This document shows, piece by piece, positions 44,682-53,838 of a DNA stretch of 64,000 nt (position 1 is the stretch's first letter; each line of letters starts with the position of its first letter). The notes under the pieces were generated by a model. It worked only from the letters and a program-made list of their open reading frames with translations. It searched no databases and was not told where the DNA came from. The stretch spans positions 806,001 to 870,000 of the forward strand of contig NZ_BFCB01000002.1 in assembly GCF_003569045.1 (NCBI RefSeq), given 5' to 3'. Origin of the DNA: Aggregatilinea lenta (GTDB lineage Bacteria; Chloroflexota; Anaerolineae; Aggregatilineales; Aggregatilineaceae). Made by a program: the position numbers and the translations under genes.

Positions 44682-46520
44682 ATGTCTGCTGAATCGTCCG
44701 TAACTTCTTCGCATCTGCGTGCCGTTCTACAAGCGCTGCTCGTCACCTTCCTATGGTCCACGTCGTGGGTCCTGATCAAGTTTGGGCTGGACGACGTCCC
44801 CGCCCTGACCTTCGCCGGGCTGCGCTATTTTCTGGCGTTCCTGGCCCTGCTGCCGCTGCTGCTCACCCGTCCCGACGCCGCGCAGGCCGTGCGTGCCCTC
44901 ACCCGCCGCGATTGGGCGCTGCTGCTGGTCCTGGGGCTGATCTTCTACAGCATCACGCAGGGCGCGCAGTTTCTGGCGCTGGAACGGCTGCCTGCCATCA
45001 CCACCAGCTTGATGATCAGTTTTTCGGCGGGCATGGTGGCGCTGCTGGGGATGTTCACGCTCGGTGAGCGCCTGACACGCTTGCAGTGGGTCGGGCTGGC
45101 CCTGTACCTCGTGGGCGTACTGGTTTACTTCTACCCGATCGACATCCCCACCCGCGAGATTGTCGGTCTGGGGATCGCGCTGGTCTGCGTGATCGCCAAC
45201 ACGCTGTCCGCCGTGCTGGGCCGCAGCGTCAACCGCCGCGCCACGATTCCGCCGCTGGTCGTGACCGTAATCAGCATGGGTGTCGGCGCGCTGGTGCTGG
45301 TTGTGACGGGCATCGTCGCCCAGGGGCTGCCCGCGCTGAGCCTGCAAACGTGGGCGATCATCGGATGGCTGGCTGTGGTCAACACCGCCCTGGCCTTTAC
45401 ACTGTGGAATCACACACTGCGCACGCTCTCGGCGGCGGAATCGAGCGTGATCAACAACGCGATGCTGATCGAGATCGCAGCGCTGGCGTGGATCTTTTTG
45501 GGCGAGGCGCTCAACGCGCGCGAGATCGGCGGGCTGGCGCTGGCAGGCGTGGGCATGCTCGGCGTGCAGGTGCGTCAGATGCGCCGGGTTCGCCCGTTAT
45601 CCGAAGTGCCCGAAGTAACCGAAGTGCGCGAGATCGCCGCCGATCCGCCCGCCGTGGAAGTGTGCGCCGCGCCCGATTTACCCTACAATGAGACTATCAC
45701 CGATCCGAGTCAGCCGGATGGTCCGGTCGAGCCGCCCGTCCGCCAACACCAGCTCGTGCGCCAACACAAATCGGCATTCACCAGGAGTGAAATTCTCATG
45801 GCATCCAAAGAAAAGATCCTCGACCTGATCGAGCAAGGGTATGCGCAAGAGGAAGCCTTTATCGCAGACCTCTCCGACGAGGAGCGCGCGTTTGCCGGAT
45901 CGCTTGAGACGTGGTCCGCCAAGGACGTGATCGCGCACAACGCCGCCTGGAAGTCCCTCGTCGCGGATATCATTGCCAAAGCGCGCCACGGCCAGCCGCT
46001 GCCCCCTGACGAAGAACTCGATCACCGCAACCAGAACTTTTACGAGGCCAACCAGGATAAGTCGTGGGGCATGGTCATCGCCGACGCGGAATATGCCAAG
46101 AACGAACTGTCGGCGCAAACCCGCGCGCTGACCGACGAGGAATTGAACGACTCGGACTGGTCCGGCAAGGCCAGCACCGGCCCGATCTGGCGGCGTATCG
46201 TAGGCAACGGCTATTCGCACCCGATGACGCATCTGGTTGATTACTACGCGAAACACGACCGGCTCGACCGCGCCGCGACGATTACGCAGCAGAGCGCGCA
46301 GTCGCTGATGCCGCTCGACAGCTCCCCCGACTGGCAGGGCACGCAGAAGTACAATCTCGCGTGCTATTACGCGCTCGCGGGTGACGCGGATCAGGCGATC
46401 GCGCTGCTCAAGGAGGCCCTGAGCCTGAACCCGGACCTGACCGAGTGGTCGAACCAGGACACCGACCTCGTCTCGCTGCACGACGATCCGCGCTATCAGG
46501 CGTTGTATGCGACCGCGTGA
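44682..46520 (+). CDS. EamA/DMT transporter fused in frame to a DinB-like/TPR protein
   Basis: The open frame of 612 residues has two parts. Residues about 10-300 are ten membrane helices in two EamA repeats (LVTFLWSTSWVLIKFGLDDVP, LERLPAITTSLMISF, and the second repeat with NTALAFTLWNHTLRTLSAAESS), a drug/metabolite exporter. A Pro/Glu/Val-rich stretch (about 310-372) leads to a soluble part: a DinB/ClbS-like four-helix domain (about 373-545) with LETWSAKDVIAHNAAW and HPMTHLVDYY (three candidate metal-binding His), and a C-terminal TPR (YNLACYYALAGDADQAIALL). The ATG at 44682 follows GGAGG and the riboswitch. An internal ATG at 45798 has its own AGGAG and aligns with the start of the next gene, so a separate soluble product is possible. 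Confidence 0.85.
   Translation: MSAESSVTSSHLRAVLQALLVTFLWSTSWVLIKFGLDDVPALTFAGLRYFLAFLALLPLLLTRPDAAQAVRALTRRDWALLLVLGLIFYSITQGAQFLALERLPAITTSLMISFSAGMVALLGMFTLGERLTRLQWVGLALYLVGVLVYFYPIDIPTREIVGLGIALVCVIANTLSAVLGRSVNRRATIPPLVVTVISMGVGALVLVVTGIVAQGLPALSLQTWAIIGWLAVVNTALAFTLWNHTLRTLSAAESSVINNAMLIEIAALAWIFLGEALNAREIGGLALAGVGMLGVQVRQMRRVRPLSEVPEVTEVREIAADPPAVEVCAAPDLPYNETITDPSQPDGPVEPPVRQHQLVRQHKSAFTRSEILMASKEKILDLIEQGYAQEEAFIADLSDEERAFAGSLETWSAKDVIAHNAAWKSLVADIIAKARHGQPLPPDEELDHRNQNFYEANQDKSWGMVIADAEYAKNELSAQTRALTDEELNDSDWSGKASTGPIWRRIVGNGYSHPMTHLVDYYAKHDRLDRAATITQQSAQSLMPLDSSPDWQGTQKYNLACYYALAGDADQAIALLKEALSLNPDLTEWSNQDTDLVSLHDDPRYQALYATA
45783..45800 (+). promoter_or_regulatory. Internal ribosome-binding site and start for the DinB-like part
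   Basis: AGGAGTGAAATTCTC precedes an in-frame ATG at 45798. The corresponding bases before the downstream paralogue (AGGAGCGACAGTTCT before ATG 46602) are clearly related, which suggests that the duplicated unit included its own start and that this site can still be used. Confidence 0.6.
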
Positions 46521-46601
46521 CGCCAACGGGAGCAAGAAACCCCGCCCAATCTTCCCTACATCGAGCGCCAAAAGGCGGCATTGAGCAGGAGCGACAGTTC
46601 T

Positions 46602-47318
46602 ATGGCATCCAAACAGAAGATCCTCGATCTGATCGAGCGTGGCTATGCCCAGGAAGAGGCGTTCATCGCGGACCTTTCCGACGAGGAGCGCGCCACCGCC
46701 GGGACGCTTGAGACATGGTCCGCGAAGGACGTCATCGCGCACAGCGCCGCCTGGAAGGCGTTTATTGCGGACGTGATCGCCAACGCCCGTCACGGTACGC
46801 CGCCCGTTCCGCAGGCGGACGACGACACCGTGAACGCCGCCTTTTACGCGGCCAGCCAGGACAAGTCGTGGGAACAGGTCAGCGCCGACGCGGACTATGC
46901 GAAGAACGCGCTCGCCGCCCAAACCCGCGCGCTCACCGAAGCGGAATTGAACGATCCGGCCTGGATCGGGACCACCCGCAGCCGCCCGATCTGGGATCGC
47001 ATCGTGGATGACGGTTTCATCCACCCGTTCGATCACATCATTGACTATTACCGCAAGCGCGGCCAGCCGGATCGCGCTGCGCAACTCAACGAAGCCATGC
47101 TGCGAACGCTGCTCCAACTGGACGATTCCCCGCTCTGGCAGGGCGCGCAGACCTACAACCTCGCCTGCCACTTCGCGCTGGCGGGCGACGCCGACCAGGC
47201 CTTCGCGCTGCTGAAGGACGCCCTCACGCTCGACCCGGAGCTGGTCGCGTGGTCGAAGGAAGACGCCGACCTGACTTCCCTGCACGACGATCCGCGCTAT
47301 CAAGCGCTGTACACGTGA
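46602..47318 (+). CDS. Stand-alone DinB-like/TPR protein, paralogue of the fused domain
   Basis: The 238-residue protein aligns along its whole length with residues 373-612 of the upstream fusion: MASKQKILDLIERGYAQEEA, LETWSAKDVIAHSAAW, IHPFDHIIDYY, YNLACHFALAGDADQAFALL and LHDDPRYQAL. The three His that could bind metal are kept (AH, IH and DH). DinB-superfamily four-helix proteins include metal-dependent thiol transferases and the ClbS colibactin resistance hydrolase; no precise function can be given. It lies 81 bases after the fusion stop and is probably in the same riboswitch-controlled transcript. Confidence 0.88.
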   Translation: MASKQKILDLIERGYAQEEAFIADLSDEERATAGTLETWSAKDVIAHSAAWKAFIADVIANARHGTPPVPQADDDTVNAAFYAASQDKSWEQVSADADYAKNALAAQTRALTEAELNDPAWIGTTRSRPIWDRIVDDGFIHPFDHIIDYYRKRGQPDRAAQLNEAMLRTLLQLDDSPLWQGAQTYNLACHFALAGDADQAFALLKDALTLDPELVAWSKEDADLTSLHDDPRYQALYT

Positions 47319-47370
47319 GTGGAACAGGGTCGAGGGAAGAAACCTCACCCCCGCTCGTTAGCACTCGCTG

Positions 47371-47400
47371 CCCCCTCTCCAATCGGATTGGAGAGGGGGC
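47371..47400 (+). repeat. Dispersed intergenic repeat, family A (core only)
   Basis: CCCCCTCTCCAATCGGATTG followed by GAGAGGGGG. A reversed tail, ACCTCACCCCC, lies 30 bases before it. Confidence 0.78.
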
Positions 47401-47480
47401 GCACCAGTGACTCGCGCCGAACAGGATATTGGGCGATAACAATGCCGAATGGTTGATCTACGCCGAGTAGAGTCGTAACT

Positions 47481-47867
47481 ATGGCTGACGACGAGCTAAA
47501 CATCCGGGCACGAAAGTCCGCCGTGACACAATGGATCGCTCTCAAGCCGGTGGCGCGCCAGTACCGTCACCAATCGACCCCGGCGGAAGATACATTATGG
47601 CAGCGCCTGCGCAACCGGCAGGTGGCGGGACTGAAGTTCCGGCGACAGGTCGCGATCGACTGTTTTATCGTCGATTTCTACTGCGCCGAGCGAAAGCTCG
47701 CAATTGAGGTTGACGGATCCATTCACGCATCTCAAGCCGACGAAGACGCCGTCCGACAGGCCCACCTGGAAAGCCGGGGGCTGCACATTCTGCGGTTTGC
47801 GAACGAACAGGTCCTCGACCACATCGACGATGTGATCGCTGCAATCACAGCCGCTGTAGCCTCCTAA
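47481..47867 (+). CDS. DUF559 (Vsr-like fold) endonuclease-domain protein
   Basis: The 128-residue protein has the DUF559 core: STPAEDTLWQRLRNRQVAGLKFRRQVAID, then CFIVDFYCAERKLAIEVDGSIH and a C-terminal ILRFANEQVLDHIDDVI. The fold is related to restriction-enzyme and Vsr nucleases; the D of VDFY and the E-V-D of IEVDG fit its metal site. These proteins are common as single copies and their substrate is unknown. The ribosome site is weak. Flanked by two family A repeats (47371 and 47887), it could have been carried in by recombination, but composition matches the neighbours. Confidence 0.88.
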   Translation: MADDELNIRARKSAVTQWIALKPVARQYRHQSTPAEDTLWQRLRNRQVAGLKFRRQVAIDCFIVDFYCAERKLAIEVDGSIHASQADEDAVRQAHLESRGLHILRFANEQVLDHIDDVIAAITAAVAS

Positions 47868-47886
47868 CACCCCAACTCGCGGATTT

Positions 47887-47931
47887 CCCCCTCTCCAATC
47901 GGATTGGAGAGGGGGCCAGGGGGTGAGGTTC
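47887..47931 (+). repeat. Dispersed intergenic repeat, family A
   Basis: CCCCCTCTCCAATCGGATTG and GAGAGGGGG arms followed by GCCAGGGGGTGAGGTTC. The arms and centre match the copy at 47371 exactly. Confidence 0.83.
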
Positions 47932-48023
47932 GTTTTTCCCCCCACCCTGGTAATTTCTATCAAATTCGCTACACTTTTGGAGGCTGAGACTGGGCTGGCC
48001 CTGTTCACGCGTGAGGACGAACC

Positions 48024-49115
48024 GTGCCGCATTCCCGCCTGGTGATCCCGGAATCGCGCCTGCGACCGCTGCGGCGGCGGCAGCGCATCGCGCGGGCGGT
48101 GGTCCGCAATGCGCTGGCCGTGTGGCACGAGTTCAAGCAGCCTATCGGGGTGTTCGTCGTCGCAGTGTTCGGCGGCGGCTGGATCTACGGCGAGCTGCTG
48201 GTGCAGGCCGGGTATCCGCGTATCCCGTACATCGACCTGCCCTACACTATGCTCGCGCTGATGATCCTGGAGACGCCGTCCGATCTGCCCGCCGAGACGC
48301 CGCTCGTTCTGTTCTGGTATGCCATGCCGCTTATCGGCATTTACGTCGCCGGGCGCGGCGTGTTCGACGTCTTCCGGCTGTTCTTCAATCCCGACGAGCG
48401 CCGCAATGCGTGGGAGGAAGCGTTGGCCTCGACCTATCGCCATCACGTGATCGTCCTGGGTGTGGGCCATTTGGGCCTGCGCGTCGTGCGCGAGCTGGTG
48501 GCAATGGGCGTCGATGCCGTCGCCATCGACCAGCACGCCACGCCCGACAAAGAGGCCGAACTCAAGCGCCTGGGCGTACCGCTCGTCCAGGGTGATGGGC
48601 GGCTGATGCAAACGCTCGAAACGGCGGGCGTGCGGGACGCGCGGGCGTTCATCGTGTGCACGTCGAACGACTACATGAACATCGAGGTCACCATGCGCGT
48701 CCGTGACCTGAACCCGGATATCCGCATCGTGGTGCGCGTGTGGGAAGACCAATTCTCGCAGCAAATCCGGCGCTTCATGAACGTCGAAGCCGTGCTCAGC
48801 GCCACCAATCTGGCCGCGCCGTCGTTCGCGGGATCGGCACTGGGCATCGAGATCACGCAGACGCTGACCATCGACGGCACGGAGTACAGCATGATCCGGC
48901 TGCAAGTCGCGCCGGAATCGTTTCTCGACGGCGCGCAAGTCGGCACGCTGCAAGAGGAATATGACATGGACATCGTGCTGCACAACCGGGCAGGCGACGC
49001 GCGTGTGCATCCCGCGCGGGACTCACGCGTCAGCGCGGGCGACACACTGGTGATCTTCGCGCAGCACCACAAGATTACGGACGTCGTCGCGCGCAACGCG
49101 GTCGTTAGTCGTTAG
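48024..49115 (+). CDS. Potassium-channel-like membrane protein with RCK (TrkA-N/TrkA-C) domains
   Basis: The 363-residue protein starts at GTG 48024 (GAGGA upstream). Two hydrophobic segments (about 41-62 and 92-120) flank a region where a K+ channel pore would lie. An NAD-binding TrkA-N domain follows (about 138-255: HVIVLGVGHLGLRVV, then AIDQHATPDKEAELKRLGVPLVQGDG), then a TrkA-C domain (about 270-355). The pore-loop position reads YTMLALMILETPSDLP and lacks a recognisable TxGYG filter. The protein could be a degenerate channel or a differently selective pore. The RCK part should bind nucleotides and ions. It lies upstream of miaB with a 155-base gap. Confidence 0.8.
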   Translation: MPHSRLVIPESRLRPLRRRQRIARAVVRNALAVWHEFKQPIGVFVVAVFGGGWIYGELLVQAGYPRIPYIDLPYTMLALMILETPSDLPAETPLVLFWYAMPLIGIYVAGRGVFDVFRLFFNPDERRNAWEEALASTYRHHVIVLGVGHLGLRVVRELVAMGVDAVAIDQHATPDKEAELKRLGVPLVQGDGRLMQTLETAGVRDARAFIVCTSNDYMNIEVTMRVRDLNPDIRIVVRVWEDQFSQQIRRFMNVEAVLSATNLAAPSFAGSALGIEITQTLTIDGTEYSMIRLQVAPESFLDGAQVGTLQEEYDMDIVLHNRAGDARVHPARDSRVSAGDTLVIFAQHHKITDVVARNAVVSR

Positions 49116-49270
49116 TTTTTAGTGGTCAGTCAAGACCACTGCACGCCTGTGGCCACCTGGATCTGTACTGTTTTGGGCATAGACCCGGCGCAAACGGCGA
49201 TGCCGAACACTGCTTTTGCTAATCACTAAAGACGAACCACGATCAACTGGTTTAGACATCGAGGACGACA

Positions 49271-50677
49271 ATGCAGTATCACATCTGGACCCTGGGCTGC
49301 CAAATGAACGTCGCGGACTCGCAGCGGCTGGCCTCCGAGCTGGAACGGCTCGGCCACCACGCCGCCGACCAGCCCGACGATGCCGACATCTACGTGATCA
49401 ACACCTGCGTGGTGCGCCAGTCCGCCGAAGACAAAGCCTATGGCCGCCTGCGCGAGCTGGCACAGATCAAACAGCAGCAGCCGGGCAAAATCATCGGGCT
49501 GATGGGCTGCCTCGTCGGCGTGCGCGATCCCCTGCGCCTGCGCCAGCAGCTTCCACAGGTGGACGTCTTTTTGCCGCCGTCCGATCCCCAGCCGATGCTC
49601 GACTTTTTGGGCGACGTGGACACCGAGCGCGACGCCCTGCTCCAGGATGCCGCCGACCGCGCCACGCGCGAGCAGCTTCAGGACATGGCTGACGAGGGCG
49701 TGATCATCCTGCCCGCGCACGAACAGGGATCGCTCATCAGCGCGCACGTGCCGGTTGTGTACGGCTGTTCGCACGCCTGCGCGTTCTGCATCATCCCCTA
49801 CCGCCGGGGCGTCGAAAAGTCGCGCCCGGTCGGGGAGATCGTGGGCCACGTGCGCAGCCTCGCGCGGCAGGGCGTCAAGGAAGTCACGCTGCTGGGGCAG
49901 ATCGTGGACCGCTACGGCAAGGACGTGCCCGACGGCCCCAACCTCGCCCAGCTGCTGCGCATCGTGCACGAAATCGCGGAGCAGGAAGGCGTCGAGCGCA
50001 TCCGCTTCCTGACCAGCCACCCCAACTGGATGACGACCGAGCTGCTGGACACGGTCGCGGAATTGCCGCGTATCATGCCGCAGATCGAAGTGCCTGTGCA
50101 GGCGGGCAACGACGAGGTGCTGGGGCGTATGCGCCGCGGCTACACCGTCGCGCAGTACCGCGCCCTGGTGGACGAAATCCGCGCGCGCATCCCGGATGTG
50201 GCGATCCACTGCGACATCATCGTGGGCTTCCCTGGCGAAACGGCGGCGCAGTTCGACGACACGGTTAACCTGCTGGCCGATCTCAAGCTGGACAAGGTGC
50301 ACCTCGCGCGCTACAGCCCGCGCCCGCATACCGTCAGCCAGCGCACCATGCCCGACGACGTCTCCCCCGCCGAAAAGAAGCGCCGCCACGCCGCGCTGGA
50401 TCAGCTTCAGGCGCAGGTCGTCGCGGAGATCAACAGCAAGTTCCTCGGCCATACCGTCGAAGTACTGGTCGAGGATTGCGTCAAGGGCAAGTGGCGCGGA
50501 CGCACGCCGCAGAACAAGCTGGTGTTCTTCGAAGATGCCGCGCAGGACTGGCACGGCCAGCTTGCCCAGGTCGAGATCACCTGGACCGGCCCGTGGAGCA
50601 TGCAGGGCCGCGTGCCCGGCAGCGCGGACGCGCCCACCCCACCCGCCGAGATCATTCCACTGCGCGTTAGCGGTTAG
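49271..50677 (+). CDS. miaB: tRNA-2-methylthio-N6-dimethylallyladenosine synthase (MiaB family)
   Basis: The 468-residue radical-SAM methylthiotransferase modifies A37 of tRNAs reading UNN codons. Three Cys of the auxiliary [4Fe-4S] cluster are at C10 (TLGCQMN), C46 (INTCVVR) and C80 (LMGCLVG). The radical-SAM cluster motif is C166/C170/C173 (YGCSHACAFCIIPYRRG). PVQAGNDEVLGRMRRGY and DIIVGFPGET are conserved, and a TRAM domain closes the protein (about 395-455). MtaB/RimO relatives are less likely given TLGCQMN and IPYRRG. About 30 residues between cluster regions (115-145) are acidic and variable. A strong bidirectional terminator follows. Confidence 0.92.
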   Translation: MQYHIWTLGCQMNVADSQRLASELERLGHHAADQPDDADIYVINTCVVRQSAEDKAYGRLRELAQIKQQQPGKIIGLMGCLVGVRDPLRLRQQLPQVDVFLPPSDPQPMLDFLGDVDTERDALLQDAADRATREQLQDMADEGVIILPAHEQGSLISAHVPVVYGCSHACAFCIIPYRRGVEKSRPVGEIVGHVRSLARQGVKEVTLLGQIVDRYGKDVPDGPNLAQLLRIVHEIAEQEGVERIRFLTSHPNWMTTELLDTVAELPRIMPQIEVPVQAGNDEVLGRMRRGYTVAQYRALVDEIRARIPDVAIHCDIIVGFPGETAAQFDDTVNLLADLKLDKVHLARYSPRPHTVSQRTMPDDVSPAEKKRRHAALDQLQAQVVAEINSKFLGHTVEVLVEDCVKGKWRGRTPQNKLVFFEDAAQDWHGQLAQVEITWTGPWSMQGRVPGSADAPTPPAEIIPLRVSG

Positions 50678-50701
50678 CTAGGTACAAGAACAAAGACCGA
50701 C

Positions 50702-50730
50702 AAAAAAGGCCGGAGCGTTCCGGCCTTTTT
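50702..50730 (+). terminator. Bidirectional terminator between miaB and the WD40 gene
   Basis: AAAAAGGCCGGA / TCCGGCCTTTTT stem with a 4-base loop; the A run on the left and the T run on the right serve both strands. Confidence 0.88.
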
Positions 50731-50764
50731 GCTAACATGACGTGTCTCGAAGCCTCGCGTGGTC

Positions 50765-52243
50765 CTACCCTGCATATACCGGGATATCGGTCGTCTTGGT
50801 AGCATCCCACAGCAGGATCATACCATCGTCGCTGGCGGAAGCGAGCAGGGTGCTATCGGGACTGAAAGCGACGCTGTTGACGTAGTCCGAATGTCCGCGC
50901 AGCACGGCCTGCGGCTCGCCGGTCGCGGCATCCCACAGCCACACGGTCTGGTCGTCGCTGCCGGAGGCGAGCCTGGTGCCGTCAGGACTCCACGCCACAC
51001 CCCGGACCCAATCGGTGTGGCCCTGGAGCAGCAGCAGTTCTTCGCCCGTCGCCACGTCCCAGGTACGCACGCTGTAGTCGTCGCTGCCGGAGGCGATCTG
51101 CGTCCCGTCAGGACTCCACGCTACGCTGCGCACGTAATCCGTATGGCCCTCAAGGGTTCGTATGACCGTGCCGCTCACCACGTCCCACAGCCAGATCATC
51201 CCGTCGTCGTTACCCGTAGCCAGGGTCGCCCCGTCCGGGCTGAACGCCACACTCAGCGGATAAGCAAAGCCGCTGTCCAGCGTTACCAGGATCTCGCCCG
51301 TGGCCGCGTCCAGGATCCACGCGCCGGCGTCACCGGCGGCGACTTTCGAGCCATCAGGACTGAAGGCAACGCTTGAGAAACTGTCCGATTCTGTCGAGAA
51401 CGTGACCACCGTTTCGCCGCTGGCGACATCCCACACGCGCGCCGAATAGTCGTCGCTGGCCGAGGCGACCTGCAAGCCATCCGGGCTGAAGGCGACACCG
51501 TTCACGTAATCCTCGTGACCTTCCAGTACGCGCGCCTCACCGCTGGCGACATCCCACAAGCGGACCGTGCCGTCGTCGCTCCCGGAGACGAGGGTCGTCC
51601 CATCCGGGCTGAAGGCGACGCCGTTCACGTAATCCGTATGGCCCGCAAAAGCTTGCAGCCAGGGGGACTCGAACGAGACGGAAGCGAGGATGGCATCCAA
51701 CGTGTCATCAAATTGGGACATTGTGCCCGGCGCGCTGATCCCGACGCTGATCAGGTACGTATCCGGGCTAAACTGGATCAGTGCGATCATGTAGTCGGCG
51801 TCGTCGAGCATGCCGTCCACGCGAGCAGCGGGCACACCGCCGAGATCCAGCTCGACAGGCGTGCCAAACGCCGGCACGTCATTCCCTTCAATGACTCCGA
51901 CGAGTGCGGTCAGGGCATCCGTGATGCTCGTATCCGCCGTGATCCCGCCAGCCGACATCAGCATCGCGCTCATGGAGGGCGGAGCCATCATGATAGCAAC
52001 GTCGCCGGTTACCAGCGTTCCAGCATCGGCGTTGTCCAGCGCTGTCTGGCTGGTAGCGAGCATGATTCCCGCATAGGGGTCTTCCGTGACGATCCATCCC
52101 TCGGGGTAGTCGAACGTGATCGAGCCGTCCTGCGACACAAAGGTATTCGGCAGAGGCGGCTGGGCAAGTGCGGTGACAGGGAATGCCAGCAGCACGATCA
52201 CAACGCATAAAGTACTCCACCGTATCAGTCGTGCAATAGACAT
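50765..52243 (-). CDS. Secreted protein with N-terminal beta domain and seven WD40 repeats
   Basis: The 492-residue protein starts at ATG 52243 (GGGAGGG upstream) with a signal peptide ending near ALAQ. A domain of about 165 residues (FVSQDGSITFDYPEGWIV...) resembles the PsbP/DUF1795-type fold. Seven WD40 repeats follow (about 195-485), each with GHxxYVxxVAxSPDG and WDxxxG; repeats 3 and 4 lack the GH start. Seven is a complete propeller. Some repeats are highly alike (repeats 5-7), which suggests recent duplication within the gene. It is probably exported and protein-binding. It converges with miaB. Confidence 0.9.
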   Translation of the reverse strand: MSIARLIRWSTLCVVIVLLAFPVTALAQPPLPNTFVSQDGSITFDYPEGWIVTEDPYAGIMLATSQTALDNADAGTLVTGDVAIMMAPPSMSAMLMSAGGITADTSITDALTALVGVIEGNDVPAFGTPVELDLGGVPAARVDGMLDDADYMIALIQFSPDTYLISVGISAPGTMSQFDDTLDAILASVSFESPWLQAFAGHTDYVNGVAFSPDGTTLVSGSDDGTVRLWDVASGEARVLEGHEDYVNGVAFSPDGLQVASASDDYSARVWDVASGETVVTFSTESDSFSSVAFSPDGSKVAAGDAGAWILDAATGEILVTLDSGFAYPLSVAFSPDGATLATGNDDGMIWLWDVVSGTVIRTLEGHTDYVRSVAWSPDGTQIASGSDDYSVRTWDVATGEELLLLQGHTDWVRGVAWSPDGTRLASGSDDQTVWLWDAATGEPQAVLRGHSDYVNSVAFSPDSTLLASASDDGMILLWDATKTTDIPVYAG

Positions 52244-52498
52244 GATCCCTCCCGAGATAGGACATAAAGTGAAATAATGCACAAAAACCATAGCGATAAG
52301 TATCGTTTGTTTTGGCCAGACGCGAAACTCGCTTTACAAACAGGAGGTGCCCGGCACAGCACGGAACAAATATCTTATCGGGAGTCGTCAGCAAACAGCG
52401 TCAAATCTCTGAACTTCCCCAAAAAACGAGCACAACCCTCACCTCTACGCACCCCGCTTTTGTCGCTTTTGAGCTAATCGCAAAAAGCTAACCGCCCC

Positions 52499-53476
52499 TC
52501 ACAGCTCGCGTGTGTCGATGTAGATCGGCGCGTCCTGCCACTGCGGCTCCCAGGCGCGGTCCAGCACCTTGAACACCATCCAGTAATCGAGCTGGCGATC
52601 CGCTTCCTGGAAGAAAAACTGCGGCACGCGGTCCAGCCGGTCGATCAGCAGCGACAGCTTGCCGACACTGTCCGTCACGGCGATGTCGCGCAGTGTGTCG
52701 AAGATGGTTTGCAGCAGCGCGGGCCGGTGGATGCCTACGTGGTTGAACAGCCGCAGGTTCTTGATGCCCCGGTGCGCCATCTCCTCTTCCGAGGGGAACG
52801 GCAGGTGCGCGGGCCACTGCTGGAAGACGTAGCTCTGGTCGTACAGGCTGATCGAGGCCACGTCCGCGTCGCCCAGATCCAGCGTCCAGTTCTGGAAGCC
52901 GAAGCTGCCCACCGCCATCGCCGCGTCCGGCACGTAAAAATCGCGCGAGCAGTACATTTCCTCGACCAGATCGCAGCCGTCCCAATACTCCTCGCTGTGG
53001 CGCGGCATCCAGCCGGGGATGTCCGTCGCGGGCGACGGCTGGTAGCTGAGCAGCATCAACTGCCGCAGCCGGATGTAGCCGAGCTTGGCGAACAGCTTCA
53101 ACGAGGCCACGTTCGATGAGACGATGTGCCCGTACGCGCCATGCGCGCCACGACTGACGAGGTAGTCCTCGCAGGCATCGACGATCGCCTGCCCGATGCC
53201 CTGGCGGCGCACCGCAGGATTGGTGCGGATGTCGAAGATATAGCCGACCCGCACCGCCTCGCCGCCAACGTACGTGTCCTTGAGGCTGACCGCCCCCGTC
53301 CCGATGATGGCGTCCTCATGCTCGACGACGAGCACTTCGTAATCGGCGAACAGCGCCGCGCGATCGACAAAGCGCCGCCGGTAGTGGATGAACGGCTCTG
53401 GCAGGCCGCGCGGACACATGCGCTCCAACGCCATCAAAGCCGGATCGTCTTCAGACTGGTAGGTTCGAATGTCCAT
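52499..53476 (-). CDS. GNAT-family N-acetyltransferase with an extra C-terminal domain
   Basis: The 325-residue protein has a GNAT fold (about 1-150): MDIRTYQSEDDPALMALER, then IGTGAVSLKDTYVGG, and the acetyl-CoA loop RRQGIGQAIVDACEDYL, followed by GHIVSSNVASLKLFAKLGY. The remaining about 170 residues form a second part that could be a degenerate GNAT repeat (NLRLFNHVGIHRPALLQTIF). Substrate is unknown. No clear ribosome site is seen, but the start MDIRTYQSEDD is typical for the family. It is a single gene with about 250 bases on each side free of same-strand partners. Confidence 0.87.
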   Translation of the reverse strand: MDIRTYQSEDDPALMALERMCPRGLPEPFIHYRRRFVDRAALFADYEVLVVEHEDAIIGTGAVSLKDTYVGGEAVRVGYIFDIRTNPAVRRQGIGQAIVDACEDYLVSRGAHGAYGHIVSSNVASLKLFAKLGYIRLRQLMLLSYQPSPATDIPGWMPRHSEEYWDGCDLVEEMYCSRDFYVPDAAMAVGSFGFQNWTLDLGDADVASISLYDQSYVFQQWPAHLPFPSEEEMAHRGIKNLRLFNHVGIHRPALLQTIFDTLRDIAVTDSVGKLSLLIDRLDRVPQFFFQEADRQLDYWMVFKVLDRAWEPQWQDAPIYIDTREL

Positions 53477-53587
53477 ATGCGATCCTGAAACGGTTGATTT
53501 GCGGTACTTATCCTACTAATCTTAATTCAAAATCTATTTTTCGTCTTTAGCCAAATCGTCCACTTCCGCTTTTCGTCACGCTGGCAA

Positions 53588-53615
53588 TTGGCAAACGCCA
53601 TATTTTCCCTATAAT
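53588..53615 (+). promoter_or_regulatory. Candidate promoter of the V4R-protein gene
   Basis: TTGGCA (53588-53593), a 16-base spacer and a perfect TATAAT (53610-53615) lie 224 bases upstream of the ATG. The remainder of the 53477-53838 gap holds no supported gene. Confidence 0.5.
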
Positions 53616-53838
53616 AACGGTTTGAATCATAAGATCGCCTGTCAGAATTGCCAGTTCCTTAATACTGGCTCACCGCGCCATGCCTGAAGAGGCGTAAAAT
53701 CCGTGCTGGGGCGGAACAAGCGCTATGGCGCATTCATTGTTTTGACGTATACTGGTGCTTGTGGACCGCCGCCTCGCGGATCCGGGCACGTTAGCTGGCA
53801 GCCGCTGACCCAGCTCGCCACATGGAGGATCAGGCACG

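Noticed and set aside
45677-45710. TACAAT-like box inside the linker of the EamA-DinB fusion, considered as a promoter for the DinB-like part
   Set aside because: No -35 at a proper distance can be supported, so only the internal ribosome site is reported.
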